From Actinomycetota bacterium (GTDB lineage Bacteria > Actinomycetota > Actinomycetes > Nanopelagicales > Nanopelagicaceae): 38,546 nucleotides of DNA. The stretch covers positions 1-38,546 of the forward strand of contig WLIT01000012.1 of the NCBI GenBank assembly GCA_009726125.1, in the 5' to 3' direction. This document shows, one piece after another, positions 1 through 6,918 of the stretch (within the stretch, counting starts at the first letter, position 1; each line of letters starts with the position of its first letter). A program made the position numbers and the translations under genes. The notes beneath the pieces were generated by a model that made no database searches, had not been told where the DNA came from, and saw only the letters and a program-made list of their open reading frames with translations.

Positions 1-3
1 AAG

Positions 4-142
4 TGGGTTGTGAGGGACTCGAACCCCCGACCCGGTGATTAAGAGTGGGTCATTCAACTTTCGCTTACGCTCAAGCCTGAATAACCGCCCTTCCTGAACT
101 CGTTTGCACTCGCTCAGTAAGTCACCGTGCTCTACCAACTTG
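4..142 (-). pseudogene. tRNA-Lys remnant: exact 3' half plus interrupted D-arm-like piece
   Basis: Bases 1-46 are identical to 769-814, which is the 3' half of the intact tRNA-Lys (anticodon loop to discriminator base) plus a few bases beyond it. The match then breaks. About 76 bases later (123-142) there is a tRNA-like piece which, read on the minus strand, contains AGTTGGTAGAGCA and GGTGAC, as in the tRNA-Lys D arm and 5' anticodon stem. The trinucleotide ACT (minus strand) is present on both sides of the interruption. The acceptor 5' strand is not recognisable, so this is unlikely to make a working tRNA. It could be an att-type duplication left by an integrated element, or a decayed tRNA copy with a short insertion. 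Confidence 0.65.
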
Positions 143-289
143 TCCTTCGGATAAAACTATATCAATTTATTAGAACATAGGCGTACATTAGTACCATCAA
201 TTTGGGACAGTTTAACCGTCCTCTCTTCGCAGAGTCTGGGCTTAGCTCCTCTCTTTGTGTAGATGGACCTACCAGAGAGGCAGTTGTTT

Positions 290-709
290 ATGTTGAAAAT
301 TAACAAATCAAAGAGTGTAATCGGAGTTTTGTCACTCCTACTTCTTGTAACACTTGTTCCATCTGCTAATGCAGGTAAGCCCGGTTCAACTCCATCTCTA
401 AATGGAACTCTTTGTAAATCCTTTGGAGGAACGTGGAAGGCTGGTAAAAATGGCACTTGTTCCATGGTCAACTTAGGCGGCAGCAGTATTAACAACAAAG
501 ACTTTGTCATCAACAATGGCGATACACTTTTCATTCAGTATTCAAATTTTTCCAACTACGCAACAATCACCAACTACGGCGTAATTTCAACTCTTAATGG
601 TGGCTTCGACAATATCTCTCCTGGAAAAGTCATCAACCAACCCACCGGCATTATCTACGGTTGTTTATCCGGCACTGTCGAAAACTATGGCAACATCAAT
701 TGCTATTAA
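290..709 (+). CDS. small secreted protein, Asn/Gly-rich repeat, function unknown
   Basis: Predicted product of 139 residues. The start at 290 is preferred over an in-frame ATG at 263 because GAGAGG lies 9 bases upstream and the protein then begins with a clean Sec signal peptide: basic start (KINKSKS), hydrophobic core, and cleavage after PSANA near residue 28. The mature part has three Cys (LCKSFGG, GTCSM, YGCLSG) plus a C-terminal Cys-Tyr. Its second half repeats short Asn/Gly/Ile strands (TITNYGVIS, KVINQPTGIIYG, TVENYGNINC) of the kind seen in parallel beta-helix surface proteins. I do not recognise the family. It lies alone between two copies of the tRNA-Lys 3' end and has its own terminator, so it may be cargo of a small insertion. 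Confidence 0.75.
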   Translation: MLKINKSKSVIGVLSLLLLVTLVPSANAGKPGSTPSLNGTLCKSFGGTWKAGKNGTCSMVNLGGSSINNKDFVINNGDTLFIQYSNFSNYATITNYGVISTLNGGFDNISPGKVINQPTGIIYGCLSGTVENYGNINCY

Positions 710-724
710 CTTTAATAACATCAT

Positions 725-757
725 AAGGGCTGGGGCGAATAACCTCAGCCCTTTTTT
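725..757 (+). terminator. rho-independent terminator of the small secreted-protein gene
   Basis: An 11-bp stem (725-735 with 743-753, one G-T pair) closes a 7-base loop and runs into six T residues ending at 757. It lies 15 bases after the stop codon at 709. Confidence 0.85.
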
Positions 758-768
758 ATTTATAACCT

Positions 769-814
769 AAGTGGGTTGTGAGGGACTCGAACCCCCGACC
801 CGGTGATTAAGAGT
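769..814. repeat. 46-bp direct repeat, second copy (first copy at 1-46)
   Basis: Identical to bases 1-46. It covers the 3' half of tRNA-Lys from the anticodon loop to the discriminator base plus three bases beyond. Direct repeats of a tRNA 3' half are the usual product of site-specific integration into tRNA genes. No integrase gene is visible inside the window, and the first copy may extend beyond its left edge. Confidence 0.8.
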
Positions 815-844
815 CACCTGCTCTACCAACTGAGCTAACAACCC
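772..844 (-). tRNA. tRNA-Lys (anticodon CTT)
   Basis: Read on the minus strand this 73-base gene folds as a complete cloverleaf: acceptor GGGTTGT pairs with ACAACCC, the D loop contains AGTTGGTAGA, anticodon stem GGTGA/TCACC encloses loop CTCTTAA (anticodon CTT), and the T arm has GGTTCGAGT. Discriminator base is A and CCA is not encoded. It lies 70 bases downstream of glnB on the same strand. Confidence 0.96.
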
Positions 845-914
845 GAGCTCATTCAAAGGGGGAACTTCGAACGCATCGCAGACCCTATCAGCGCGAAGAG
901 GTGTGCGCAAAAGC

Positions 915-1262
<348 letters not shown>

Positions 1263-1272
1263 CTAGTTCCTG

Positions 1273-2541
1273 TTATCGACTTGTAAATGGGTTAATGTCA
1301 TATGCAGATTCTGCGTGTGTGGTGGTGTCTAAGCCTTCGAGTTCGACATCACGGCGGACTCTAAATCCGATGGTTTTCTGGATAATTTTTGCGATGATGA
1401 AAGTGGCGGTAAATGAATATGCCGCGGTTGCAAGGATTGCGATTACTTGCTTGGTGAGAAGTGATGGTGAGCCAGAAACGAAAAGGCCATTTCCACCAAG
1501 TTCATTAACTGCTGTTGTGCCGATTAGACCGATGGCAAGCATTCCAACAATTCCACCGATACCGTGAACGCCAACTACATCTAGTGAATCATCATAATTA
1601 AATTTATATTTACGAGATACGGCCCAAGCAGAGGCTACGCCGCCTACTAAACCAATTGCTAGTGCGCCTAGGGGAGTTACGTATCCACAGGCAGGCGTGA
1701 TTGCGACTGCGCCAGCGATCGCGCCAGATGCAACACCAAGTGTTGTTGCTTTACCGCCTTTTATCTTTTCGTAAACTAACCAAGACATTGCGGCGCCTGC
1801 AGTAGCAACTTGGGTGTTAATCATTGCGGTTGCAGCTAAACCAGATGCACCAAGTGCGGAACCGGCGTTGAAACCAAACCAACCAAACCAGAGCATTCCG
1901 GCGCCAAGTAGAACTAATGGCATGTTGTGGGGACGCATGGGATCGCGCTTAAAGCCTTCGCGTCTTCCTAAAACAATTGCGAGCGCAAGTGCCGCAGCAC
2001 CTGAGTTAATTTCAACAACTGTGCCACCGGCAAAATCGAGTGCGCCAAGTTTGTCGATGATCCAACCACCCGAGCCACCTTGTGATGCAAAGGCCCAGTG
2101 GGCGATTGGTGCGTAAACCAGAGTTATCCAAACACCGACGAAGATGACCCAAGAGCTATATTTTGCGCGATCAGCGATGGCGCCAGATAGAAGGGCAACA
2201 GTGACTATTGCGAAAGTAAGTTGGAACATTACAAATGCAAGGGTTGGGATTGTGTGGCCCTCAGAGCCAACCACTTGGTCGATAGTGTTATTTAGGCCGA
2301 GGTGATCGAGGTTTCCGATGAGGCCATTGCCGGAATCTTTTCCGAAGATGATGGAATATACATAAAGCACCCAGATAATCGTTGTGACACCAATAGCGGC
2401 AAATGACATCATCATCATGTTCAACGTGCTTTTGGCGCGAACCATGCCACCGTAAAAGATTGCAAGACCTGGGGTCATAAATAGAACTAGGGCGCCACTC
2501 ATTAGGACCCAAGCGGTATCACCAGTATTAATGCCGGACAT
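1273..2541 (-). CDS. amtB: ammonium transporter
   Basis: Amt/Mep family inner-membrane ammonium channel, about 422 residues and 11 predicted membrane segments. The family signature beginning DFAGGTVVEINSG and the second pore histidine in VGVHGIGGIVG are clear. At the first twin-His position (E. coli His168) the residue is Glu: with this start Glu177, against His326 for the second. The cytoplasmic tail after TIGFRVRRDVELEGLD is the part that usually meets PII. Two tandem ATGs exist at 2544 and 2541; the GAGG at 2547-2550 is only 2 bases from the first and 5 from the second, so 2541 is chosen. It follows ppa by about a dozen bases and precedes glnB. Confidence 0.96.
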   Translation of the reverse strand: MSGINTGDTAWVLMSGALVLFMTPGLAIFYGGMVRAKSTLNMMMMSFAAIGVTTIIWVLYVYSIIFGKDSGNGLIGNLDHLGLNNTIDQVVGSEGHTIPTLAFVMFQLTFAIVTVALLSGAIADRAKYSSWVIFVGVWITLVYAPIAHWAFASQGGSGGWIIDKLGALDFAGGTVVEINSGAAALALAIVLGRREGFKRDPMRPHNMPLVLLGAGMLWFGWFGFNAGSALGASGLAATAMINTQVATAGAAMSWLVYEKIKGGKATTLGVASGAIAGAVAITPACGYVTPLGALAIGLVGGVASAWAVSRKYKFNYDDSLDVVGVHGIGGIVGMLAIGLIGTTAVNELGGNGLFVSGSPSLLTKQVIAILATAAYSFTATFIIAKIIQKTIGFRVRRDVELEGLDTTTHAESAYDINPFTSR

Positions 2542-2556
2542 CATTACCTCGATTTG

Positions 2557-3048
2557 TTAGTGTTCTTTAAAACGGTTGTAGGAATTTACTATTTCTACTT
2601 GGGCGGCTTCGTGATTTACCCATTCGCCACCATGGACTTCTTTGCCTGGCTCGAGAGTTTTGTAGACCTCAAAGAAATGCTTGATCTCTTCGAGCTCGTA
2701 ATAAGGCACATCAGCTAAATCCTTAAGGCCAGACTTTCGAATATCACCGGCCGCAACGCAGAGAAGTTTGTCATCGCCGCCTTTCTCATCGGTCATGCGG
2801 AACATTCCGATTACGCGACAAGAGACAACGCAACCAGGAAATGTTGGTTCATCCAACATGACAAGAGCATCAAGGGGATCGCCATCATTTGAGAGGGTGT
2901 TCTTTACAAAGCCATAATCGTGGGGGAAACGGGTTGCAGTAAATAACATTCGATCGAGGCGAACTTCACCGGTCTCATGGTTGATCTCGTACTTGTTTCG
3001 TGAACCTGCCGGGATTTCAATTACGACATCGAAGACCATCGATTCCAT
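2557..3048 (-). CDS. ppa: inorganic pyrophosphatase (family I)
   Basis: Soluble, Mg-dependent hydrolysis of pyrophosphate to two phosphates, which pulls nucleotide, aminoacyl-tRNA and polymer synthesis forward. The 163-residue product has the N-terminal VVIEIPAGSRNKYEI strand and the signature DGDPLDALVM with its metal-binding Asp residues. Longer in-frame starts upstream would run through tRNA-His, so the ATG at 3048 is chosen; AGGAG lies 7 bases before it. The gene lies 21 bases downstream of tRNA-His, with amtB directly after it, so ppa, amtB and glnB are probably read together. Confidence 0.96.
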   Translation of the reverse strand: MESMVFDVVIEIPAGSRNKYEINHETGEVRLDRMLFTATRFPHDYGFVKNTLSNDGDPLDALVMLDEPTFPGCVVSCRVIGMFRMTDEKGGDDKLLCVAAGDIRKSGLKDLADVPYYELEEIKHFFEVYKTLEPGKEVHGGEWVNHEAAQVEIVNSYNRFKEH

Positions 3049-3069
3049 TGCAGGTCTCCTAAAGATTGG

Positions 3070-3143
3070 GGTGATCGACGGGGCTCGAACCCGCGACATC
3101 TCGGACCACAACCGAGTGCTCTACCAGCTGAGCTACGACCACC
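3070..3143 (-). tRNA. tRNA-His (anticodon GTG)
   Basis: Minus-strand cloverleaf: acceptor GTGGTCG with CGATCAC, anticodon stem CTCGG/CCGAG and loop TTGTGGT giving GTG. The extra 5' G (position -1) typical of tRNA-His is encoded opposite a C discriminator. It lies between orn and ppa, all on the same strand. Confidence 0.96.
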
Positions 3144-3184
3144 ATGAGTGCCCAATACTACGGCAATAAATATGTACTTTAAAT

Positions 3185-3745
3185 CTAATTGTTCGGAATG
3201 AAGATGGCCTTGCGGTAATACTCGAGTTCTTCGATGGAATCGCGGATATCACCAAGGGCGCGATGGTTGCCAGTCTTTTTTGGGGCGGCGAAATAAACGC
3301 GGGGATACCAACGGCGGGCCAGTTCTTTGATGGAAGAAACATCGATGGTTCGATAATGCAGATAAGCATTTAGTAGTGGCATATCGCGGGCGATAAATGC
3401 GCGATCAGTTCCGACAGAATTTCCAGCCAAGGGAGATTTGCCAGCACCTGGTGCATATTTTTCGAGGTAGGCGATTATCGCTTCCTCGGCCTTTGAGGTT
3501 TCAACACCGCTTGGAATTTCGGCGATTAGTCCAGATTCGGTATGCATATTAGTTACGAACTCATTCATACCTTTTATCTGATCCGCACTCGCCTTGATGA
3601 CGAGGTCAATTCCTTCGCCCAAGATGTTTAGCTCGGAGTCGGTGACTAGGACTGCGATTTCAACCAATACATCTTTATTAAGGTCCAAACCGGTCATCTC
3701 GCAATCGACCCAAATTAGGTTCGGGGAATCGTTTTTAGTGCTCAT
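3185..3745 (-). CDS. orn: oligoribonuclease
   Basis: A 186-residue DEDDh 3'-5' exonuclease that degrades 2-5 nt RNA fragments to mononucleotides, finishing mRNA decay and clearing pGpG-type dinucleotides. Exo I motif WVDCEMTGLD (Asp14, Glu16) and the C-terminal Exo III motif HRALGDIRDSIEELEYY are present. No Shine-Dalgarno is seen. Instead TAGGCT lies exactly 6 bases before the ATG, suggesting a leaderless message. The gene is divergent from pstC and upstream of tRNA-His. Confidence 0.96.
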   Translation of the reverse strand: MSTKNDSPNLIWVDCEMTGLDLNKDVLVEIAVLVTDSELNILGEGIDLVIKASADQIKGMNEFVTNMHTESGLIAEIPSGVETSKAEEAIIAYLEKYAPGAGKSPLAGNSVGTDRAFIARDMPLLNAYLHYRTIDVSSIKELARRWYPRVYFAAPKKTGNHRALGDIRDSIEELEYYRKAIFIPNN

Positions 3746-3751
3746 CGGGGG

Positions 3752-3757
3752 AGCCTA
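3752..3757 (-). promoter_or_regulatory. -10 element of orn (leaderless)
   Basis: On the minus strand TAGGCT is followed by CCCCCG and then the ATG of orn, placing the expected transcription start at the A of the start codon. Confidence 0.55.
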
Positions 3758-3782
3758 AACCAGATTTCAACTTCCGCTGTAA

Positions 3783-3815
3783 TTTCACCTTTCGTTCACC
3801 TTGGGTTCATCTTGC
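3783..3815 (+). promoter_or_regulatory. PHO box (three 11-bp direct repeats) before pstC
   Basis: Three head-to-tail 11-mers begin TTTCACC (3783), GTTCACC (3794) and GTTCATC (3805). This is the Streptomyces PhoP box layout, GTTCACC plus four loose bases repeated every 11 bp. The array ends just upstream of the expected -35 position for the -10 at 3843-3848, as expected of an activator site induced by phosphate starvation. Confidence 0.8.
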
Positions 3816-3842
3816 TTCCACATATGGAAACCCGCTTGGCGT

Positions 3843-3848
3843 AAGAAT
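3843..3848 (+). promoter_or_regulatory. -10 element of pstC
   Basis: AAGAAT (within TAAGAAT) lies 6 bases before the GTG at 3855, the same spacing as the other leaderless starts in this window. It supports that GTG as both the transcription and translation start. Confidence 0.45.
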
Positions 3849-3854
3849 CACCTC

Positions 3855-4862
3855 GTGACTACAACTATGTCTGAGGACAAATCTCCGATAACAACTCCGG
3901 GGAAACGGGAACTCACTAATAAGCCTAGATTTTCTGACAAAGTTTTTCGTGGCGTAGCGACTGCAGGCGGACTTTCATCGCTAGTTATTTTAGGTTTAAT
4001 TTTAATTTTTCTTGGTTATCAAGGTTTTCAAGTCCTACGCTCTGAAGGTTTTGGATTTATAACTGGAAGCAATTGGCAAGTCATACAAGACAATGCAGGA
4101 AATACAGATTTATCGGCCTCATCATTTGGAATTGCCGCGATGCTTGTCGGAACCTTATTGTGCGCGGCGCTCGCTGTTTCGATTGCGGTCCCGATTTCCG
4201 TTTTATGTGCGCTTTATTTAACTTTTTACGCACCACAATTTTTGAAGAAAATTATGGTTGCAATTATTGATTTAATGGCTGCTTTTCCATCAATTCTATT
4301 TGGCATGTGGGGCTTCTTCGTACTTATGCCGCATGTCGAATACTGGGCAAAGTTAATTCACAAATACTTTAGCTGGATACCACTCTTCAAAATGGAGATT
4401 TCTGTTTTTACCCGTTCCCCATTTGTTGCTGGCGTAGTTCTTGCAATCATGATCATTCCAATCATCACATCGGTATCTCGTGAAATCTTTTCGCAGACTC
4501 CGCTCGATCGCGTGCAGGCTGCATATGCACTTGGCGCTACAAGATGGTCAATGATTCGTGCTGTCGTTATTCCATATGGAAAGAGCGGCGTAGTTGGTGG
4601 CGCGATGCTTGGACTTGGGCGTGCAATGGGTGAAACCGTCGCGGTTTACACAGTGTTGAATCTGGTCTATCAAATTAATTGGCATGTTTTAATTGGTGCA
4701 GGTGGCAATGTTGCTTCTATGATTCTGCTTAAGTTTGGCGAAGCAGGGCCAACTGAAACTCGTGCACTTATGGCGGCGGGATTAGTTCTTTTCTTGCTTA
4801 CTCTTCTAGTCAACTCGATTGCAAACACAATTGTCAGTCGTACCGGGGGTAAGGGCAGATGA
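3855..4862 (+). CDS. pstC: phosphate ABC transporter permease PstC
   Basis: Inner-membrane subunit of the high-affinity phosphate importer PstSCAB; it pairs with PstA to form the channel. The product is about 335 residues with a cytoplasmic N-terminal tail, a first membrane helix near residues 39-61, and the permease coupling (EAA) loop around AAYALGATRWSMIRAVVIP followed by GLGRAMGETVAV. GTG at 3855 is chosen because a -10-like hexamer lies 6 bases upstream and the PHO box lies before that. An ATG four codons in (3867) is an alternative. The upstream in-frame ATG-less extension to 3801 would overlap the PHO box. The stop overlaps the pstA start by ATGA. Confidence 0.95.
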   Translation: MTTTMSEDKSPITTPGKRELTNKPRFSDKVFRGVATAGGLSSLVILGLILIFLGYQGFQVLRSEGFGFITGSNWQVIQDNAGNTDLSASSFGIAAMLVGTLLCAALAVSIAVPISVLCALYLTFYAPQFLKKIMVAIIDLMAAFPSILFGMWGFFVLMPHVEYWAKLIHKYFSWIPLFKMEISVFTRSPFVAGVVLAIMIIPIITSVSREIFSQTPLDRVQAAYALGATRWSMIRAVVIPYGKSGVVGGAMLGLGRAMGETVAVYTVLNLVYQINWHVLIGAGGNVASMILLKFGEAGPTETRALMAAGLVLFLLTLLVNSIANTIVSRTGGKGR

Positions 4863-5905
4863 GCAATCTAACTCTTAAGCCAACTAAGCCTTGGAAGCGC
4901 ACCCCAAAACAACAATTGCTAATAGCCGTAAATCTATTGGTTGCCGCGGCAATTAGCTTTGTGATTGTTTTAGTAACTCCAATGAAGGGCAAGCTCGCAT
5001 ATCTTTTACTCTTTTTTATTAGCACAATTATTGTTAATTTTGCTGAGAATTATTTCAAGAGCGGAATTGCTGCAGCTAAGGATTCAATTGCAACATCTTT
5101 CGCGACTGCAGGATTAATAATTGTCATTGTTCCAATCTTTAGCATTTTATTCACGATATTTGAACGGGGCCGTGCTGGACTTAACTTCGGGCTCTTCTTG
5201 CATGATATGAAATCGAATGGCCCAAATGATCCGCTGGGTCAAGGGGGATTGCTTCATGCACTAGTTGGATCAGGAATTATGGTGGGAATTGCACTTTTGA
5301 TAAGTCTGCCAATTGGAATTCTTACCGCGATTTATTTGACTGAGATTAAAGGTATTTTCTCGCGTCCCATTAAATTTTTAGTTCAAGCTATGTCTGGCGT
5401 GCCATCCATTGTTGCTGGATTATTTATTCTTTCAGCAGTCGTATTCCCCATTACTAAGTCATCTTCGGGCTTAATGGGCGGGCTCGCACTTTCAATTCTC
5501 ATGATTCCCACAATTGCTAGAACTTCCGAAGAAGTGCTTCTACTTATCCCAAATGATTTGCGTGAAGCTGGTATTGCTCTTGGTGGAACGCAATGGCGGA
5601 CGATTTCACTAATTGTTGTTCCGGCCGCAAAGAGTGGGCTAATTACGGCAACAATTCTTGGACTTGCTCGAGTGGCTGGTGAAACCGCGCCACTTATTTT
5701 GGTATCTGGTGGTGGCGATGCGGTAAATCCAAATCCATTCCATTCCCCGATGGGATCGCTACCGTTTTATATTTGGAAAGGCTTTACCTTCGGAACTCCA
5801 GAATCGATTGCACGATCCTGGGCTGGAATTTTCGTACTTCTATCCATTATTTTCTTACTATTTATTGCGGCAAGAACTTTAAGTGGAAGTGGAGAAAAGA
5901 AGTGA
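4859..5905 (+). CDS. pstA: phosphate ABC transporter permease PstA
   Basis: Second channel subunit of the Pst importer, 348 residues. Two hydrophobic segments near residues 22-60 and another near 78-101 precede the conserved permease core ([31 protein letters not shown]). The EAA loop is [19 protein letters not shown], followed by [13 protein letters not shown]. It is longer than the roughly 300 residues usual for PstA because of the extra N-terminal membrane segments. It overlaps pstC by 4 bases (ATGA) and pstB by 4 bases (GTGA), indicating translational coupling. Confidence 0.95.
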   Translation: MSNLTLKPTKPWKRTPKQQLLIAVNLLVAAAISFVIVLVTPMKGKLAYLLLFFISTIIVNFAENYFKSGIAAAKDSIATSFATAGLIIVIVPIFSILFTIFERGRAGLNFGLFLHDMKSNGPNDPLGQGGLLHALVGSGIMVGIALLISLPIGILTAIYLTEIKGIFSRPIKFLVQAMSGVPSIVAGLFILSAVVFPITKSSSGLMGGLALSILMIPTIARTSEEVLLLIPNDLREAGIALGGTQWRTISLIVVPAAKSGLITATILGLARVAGETAPLILVSGGGDAVNPNPFHSPMGSLPFYIWKGFTFGTPESIARSWAGIFVLLSIIFLLFIAARTLSGSGEKK

Positions 5906-6783
5906 ACAACTCAAATCAGGATGGAAACGACGATATGGAAACCAAAGCAACGCCTTCATCTCTATCAGATGTTGCAAATGCTAATAAAGCTCGGAAGCAA
6001 CCAGGCTCTGGTGCACTAGGTGTTGGGCTTGAAGCGCGATCAATCCATGCTTGGTTTGGTGACAAGCTAGTTATTCGCGACATCTCACTGGATTTCTGGT
6101 CTGGAACTGTTACCGCGCTAATTGGGCCATCTGGATGCGGTAAGTCAACTTTTATTCGCACGCTAAATCGCATGCATGAATTTATACCAGGTGCTGCAAT
6201 GGCTGGTGAAGTTTTATTAAATGGCCAAGATATTTACGAGCAAGGAACTGACGTTACAAAGATTCGTTTAAAGGTCGGTATGGTTTTCCAGAAGCCAAAC
6301 CCATTCCCATCAATGACGATTGCAGACAATGTCCTTGCTGGTTTAAAGCTGGCACAGCTAAAGACACAGAATAAAGATGATCTGCTTGAAGAGTGTCTCG
6401 AGCGAGCCGGACTTTGGAATGAAGTTAAAGATCGCTTAAGTGCCTATGGTGGTTCACTTTCGGGTGGTCAGCAACAGCGTCTTTGTATCGCACGTTCACT
6501 TGCAGTGCGCCCAGAAGTTTTATTGATGGATGAGCCATGTTCTGCACTAGATCCCGGATCTACCTTGAAGATTGAAGAGACGATCCAACATCTCTCATCA
6601 ACCATGACAATTATTATTGTTACTCACAATATGCAACAAGCAGCGCGCGTATCTGACTACACCGGATTCTTTCTCTCTGATGGTGGTCCTGGCGAGCTGG
6701 TTGAAGTTGGGCCAACTAGTGAGATTTTCTCAAGACCAAAAGATATTCGCACCGAGAACTATGTGACAGGGCGTTTTGGCTAA
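5902..6783 (+). CDS. pstB: phosphate ABC transporter ATP-binding protein PstB
   Basis: ATPase that powers phosphate import. Complete nucleotide-binding domain: Walker [11 protein letters not shown]-loop [14 protein letters not shown] signature [15 protein letters not shown], Walker [14 protein letters not shown] and switch His in [11 protein letters not shown]. The PstB-typical [11 protein letters not shown] follows Walker A. GTG at 5902 overlaps the pstA stop (GTGA) and has GGAGA a few bases before it, giving 293 residues. ATG at 5935 is the alternative. About 45 low-complexity residues precede the domain. No phoU follows, which is unusual for a pst locus; pstS comes next. Confidence 0.95.
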   Translation: MNNSNQDGNDDMETKATPSSLSDVANANKARKQPGSGALGVGLEARSIHAWFGDKLVIRDISLDFWSGTVTALIGPSGCGKSTFIRTLNRMHEFIPGAAMAGEVLLNGQDIYEQGTDVTKIRLKVGMVFQKPNPFPSMTIADNVLAGLKLAQLKTQNKDDLLEECLERAGLWNEVKDRLSAYGGSLSGGQQQRLCIARSLAVRPEVLLMDEPCSALDPGSTLKIEETIQHLSSTMTIIIVTHNMQQAARVSDYTGFFLSDGGPGELVEVGPTSEIFSRPKDIRTENYVTGRFG

Positions 6784-6798
6784 AATCGGCTAAAAACG

Positions 6799-6828
6799 GT
6801 TTACCAATTGTTCACCTAAATGTTGACA
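6799..6828 (+). promoter_or_regulatory. PHO box before pstS
   Basis: GTTTACC (6799) and GTTCACC (6810) are spaced 11 bp, with a looser third unit GTTGACA starting 12 bp further on (6822), which could also serve as a -35. The same repeat type precedes pstC, so pstS appears to have its own phosphate-responsive promoter inside the locus. I could not place the -10 with confidence. Confidence 0.7.
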
Positions 6829-6881
6829 ACAGTTTGGCATTAAGCCCCAAGCACTTAACCAAGCATCATTACTTTTCCTCT

Positions 6882-6896
6882 TAGACAAAACGTCTA
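6882..6896 (+). other. small inverted repeat in the pstS leader
   Basis: TAGAC and GTCTA flank a 5-base loop, ending 22 bases before the pstS start and upstream of its strong AAGGGGA ribosome site. It may be a short mRNA stabilising hairpin; it is too small to be sure. Confidence 0.3.
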
Positions 6897-6918
6897 TTTA
6901 ATCCTAACAAGGGGAAAA

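Noticed and set aside
3049-3111. Longer N terminus for ppa
   Set aside because: The extension runs through tRNA-His on the same strand, and a good AGGAG lies just before 3048.
3801-3854. Longer N terminus for pstC starting at 3801
   Set aside because: It would translate through the PHO box and the -10, adds a Cys/Trp-rich stretch unlike PstC, and starts with a rare codon; GTG at 3855 fits the promoter.
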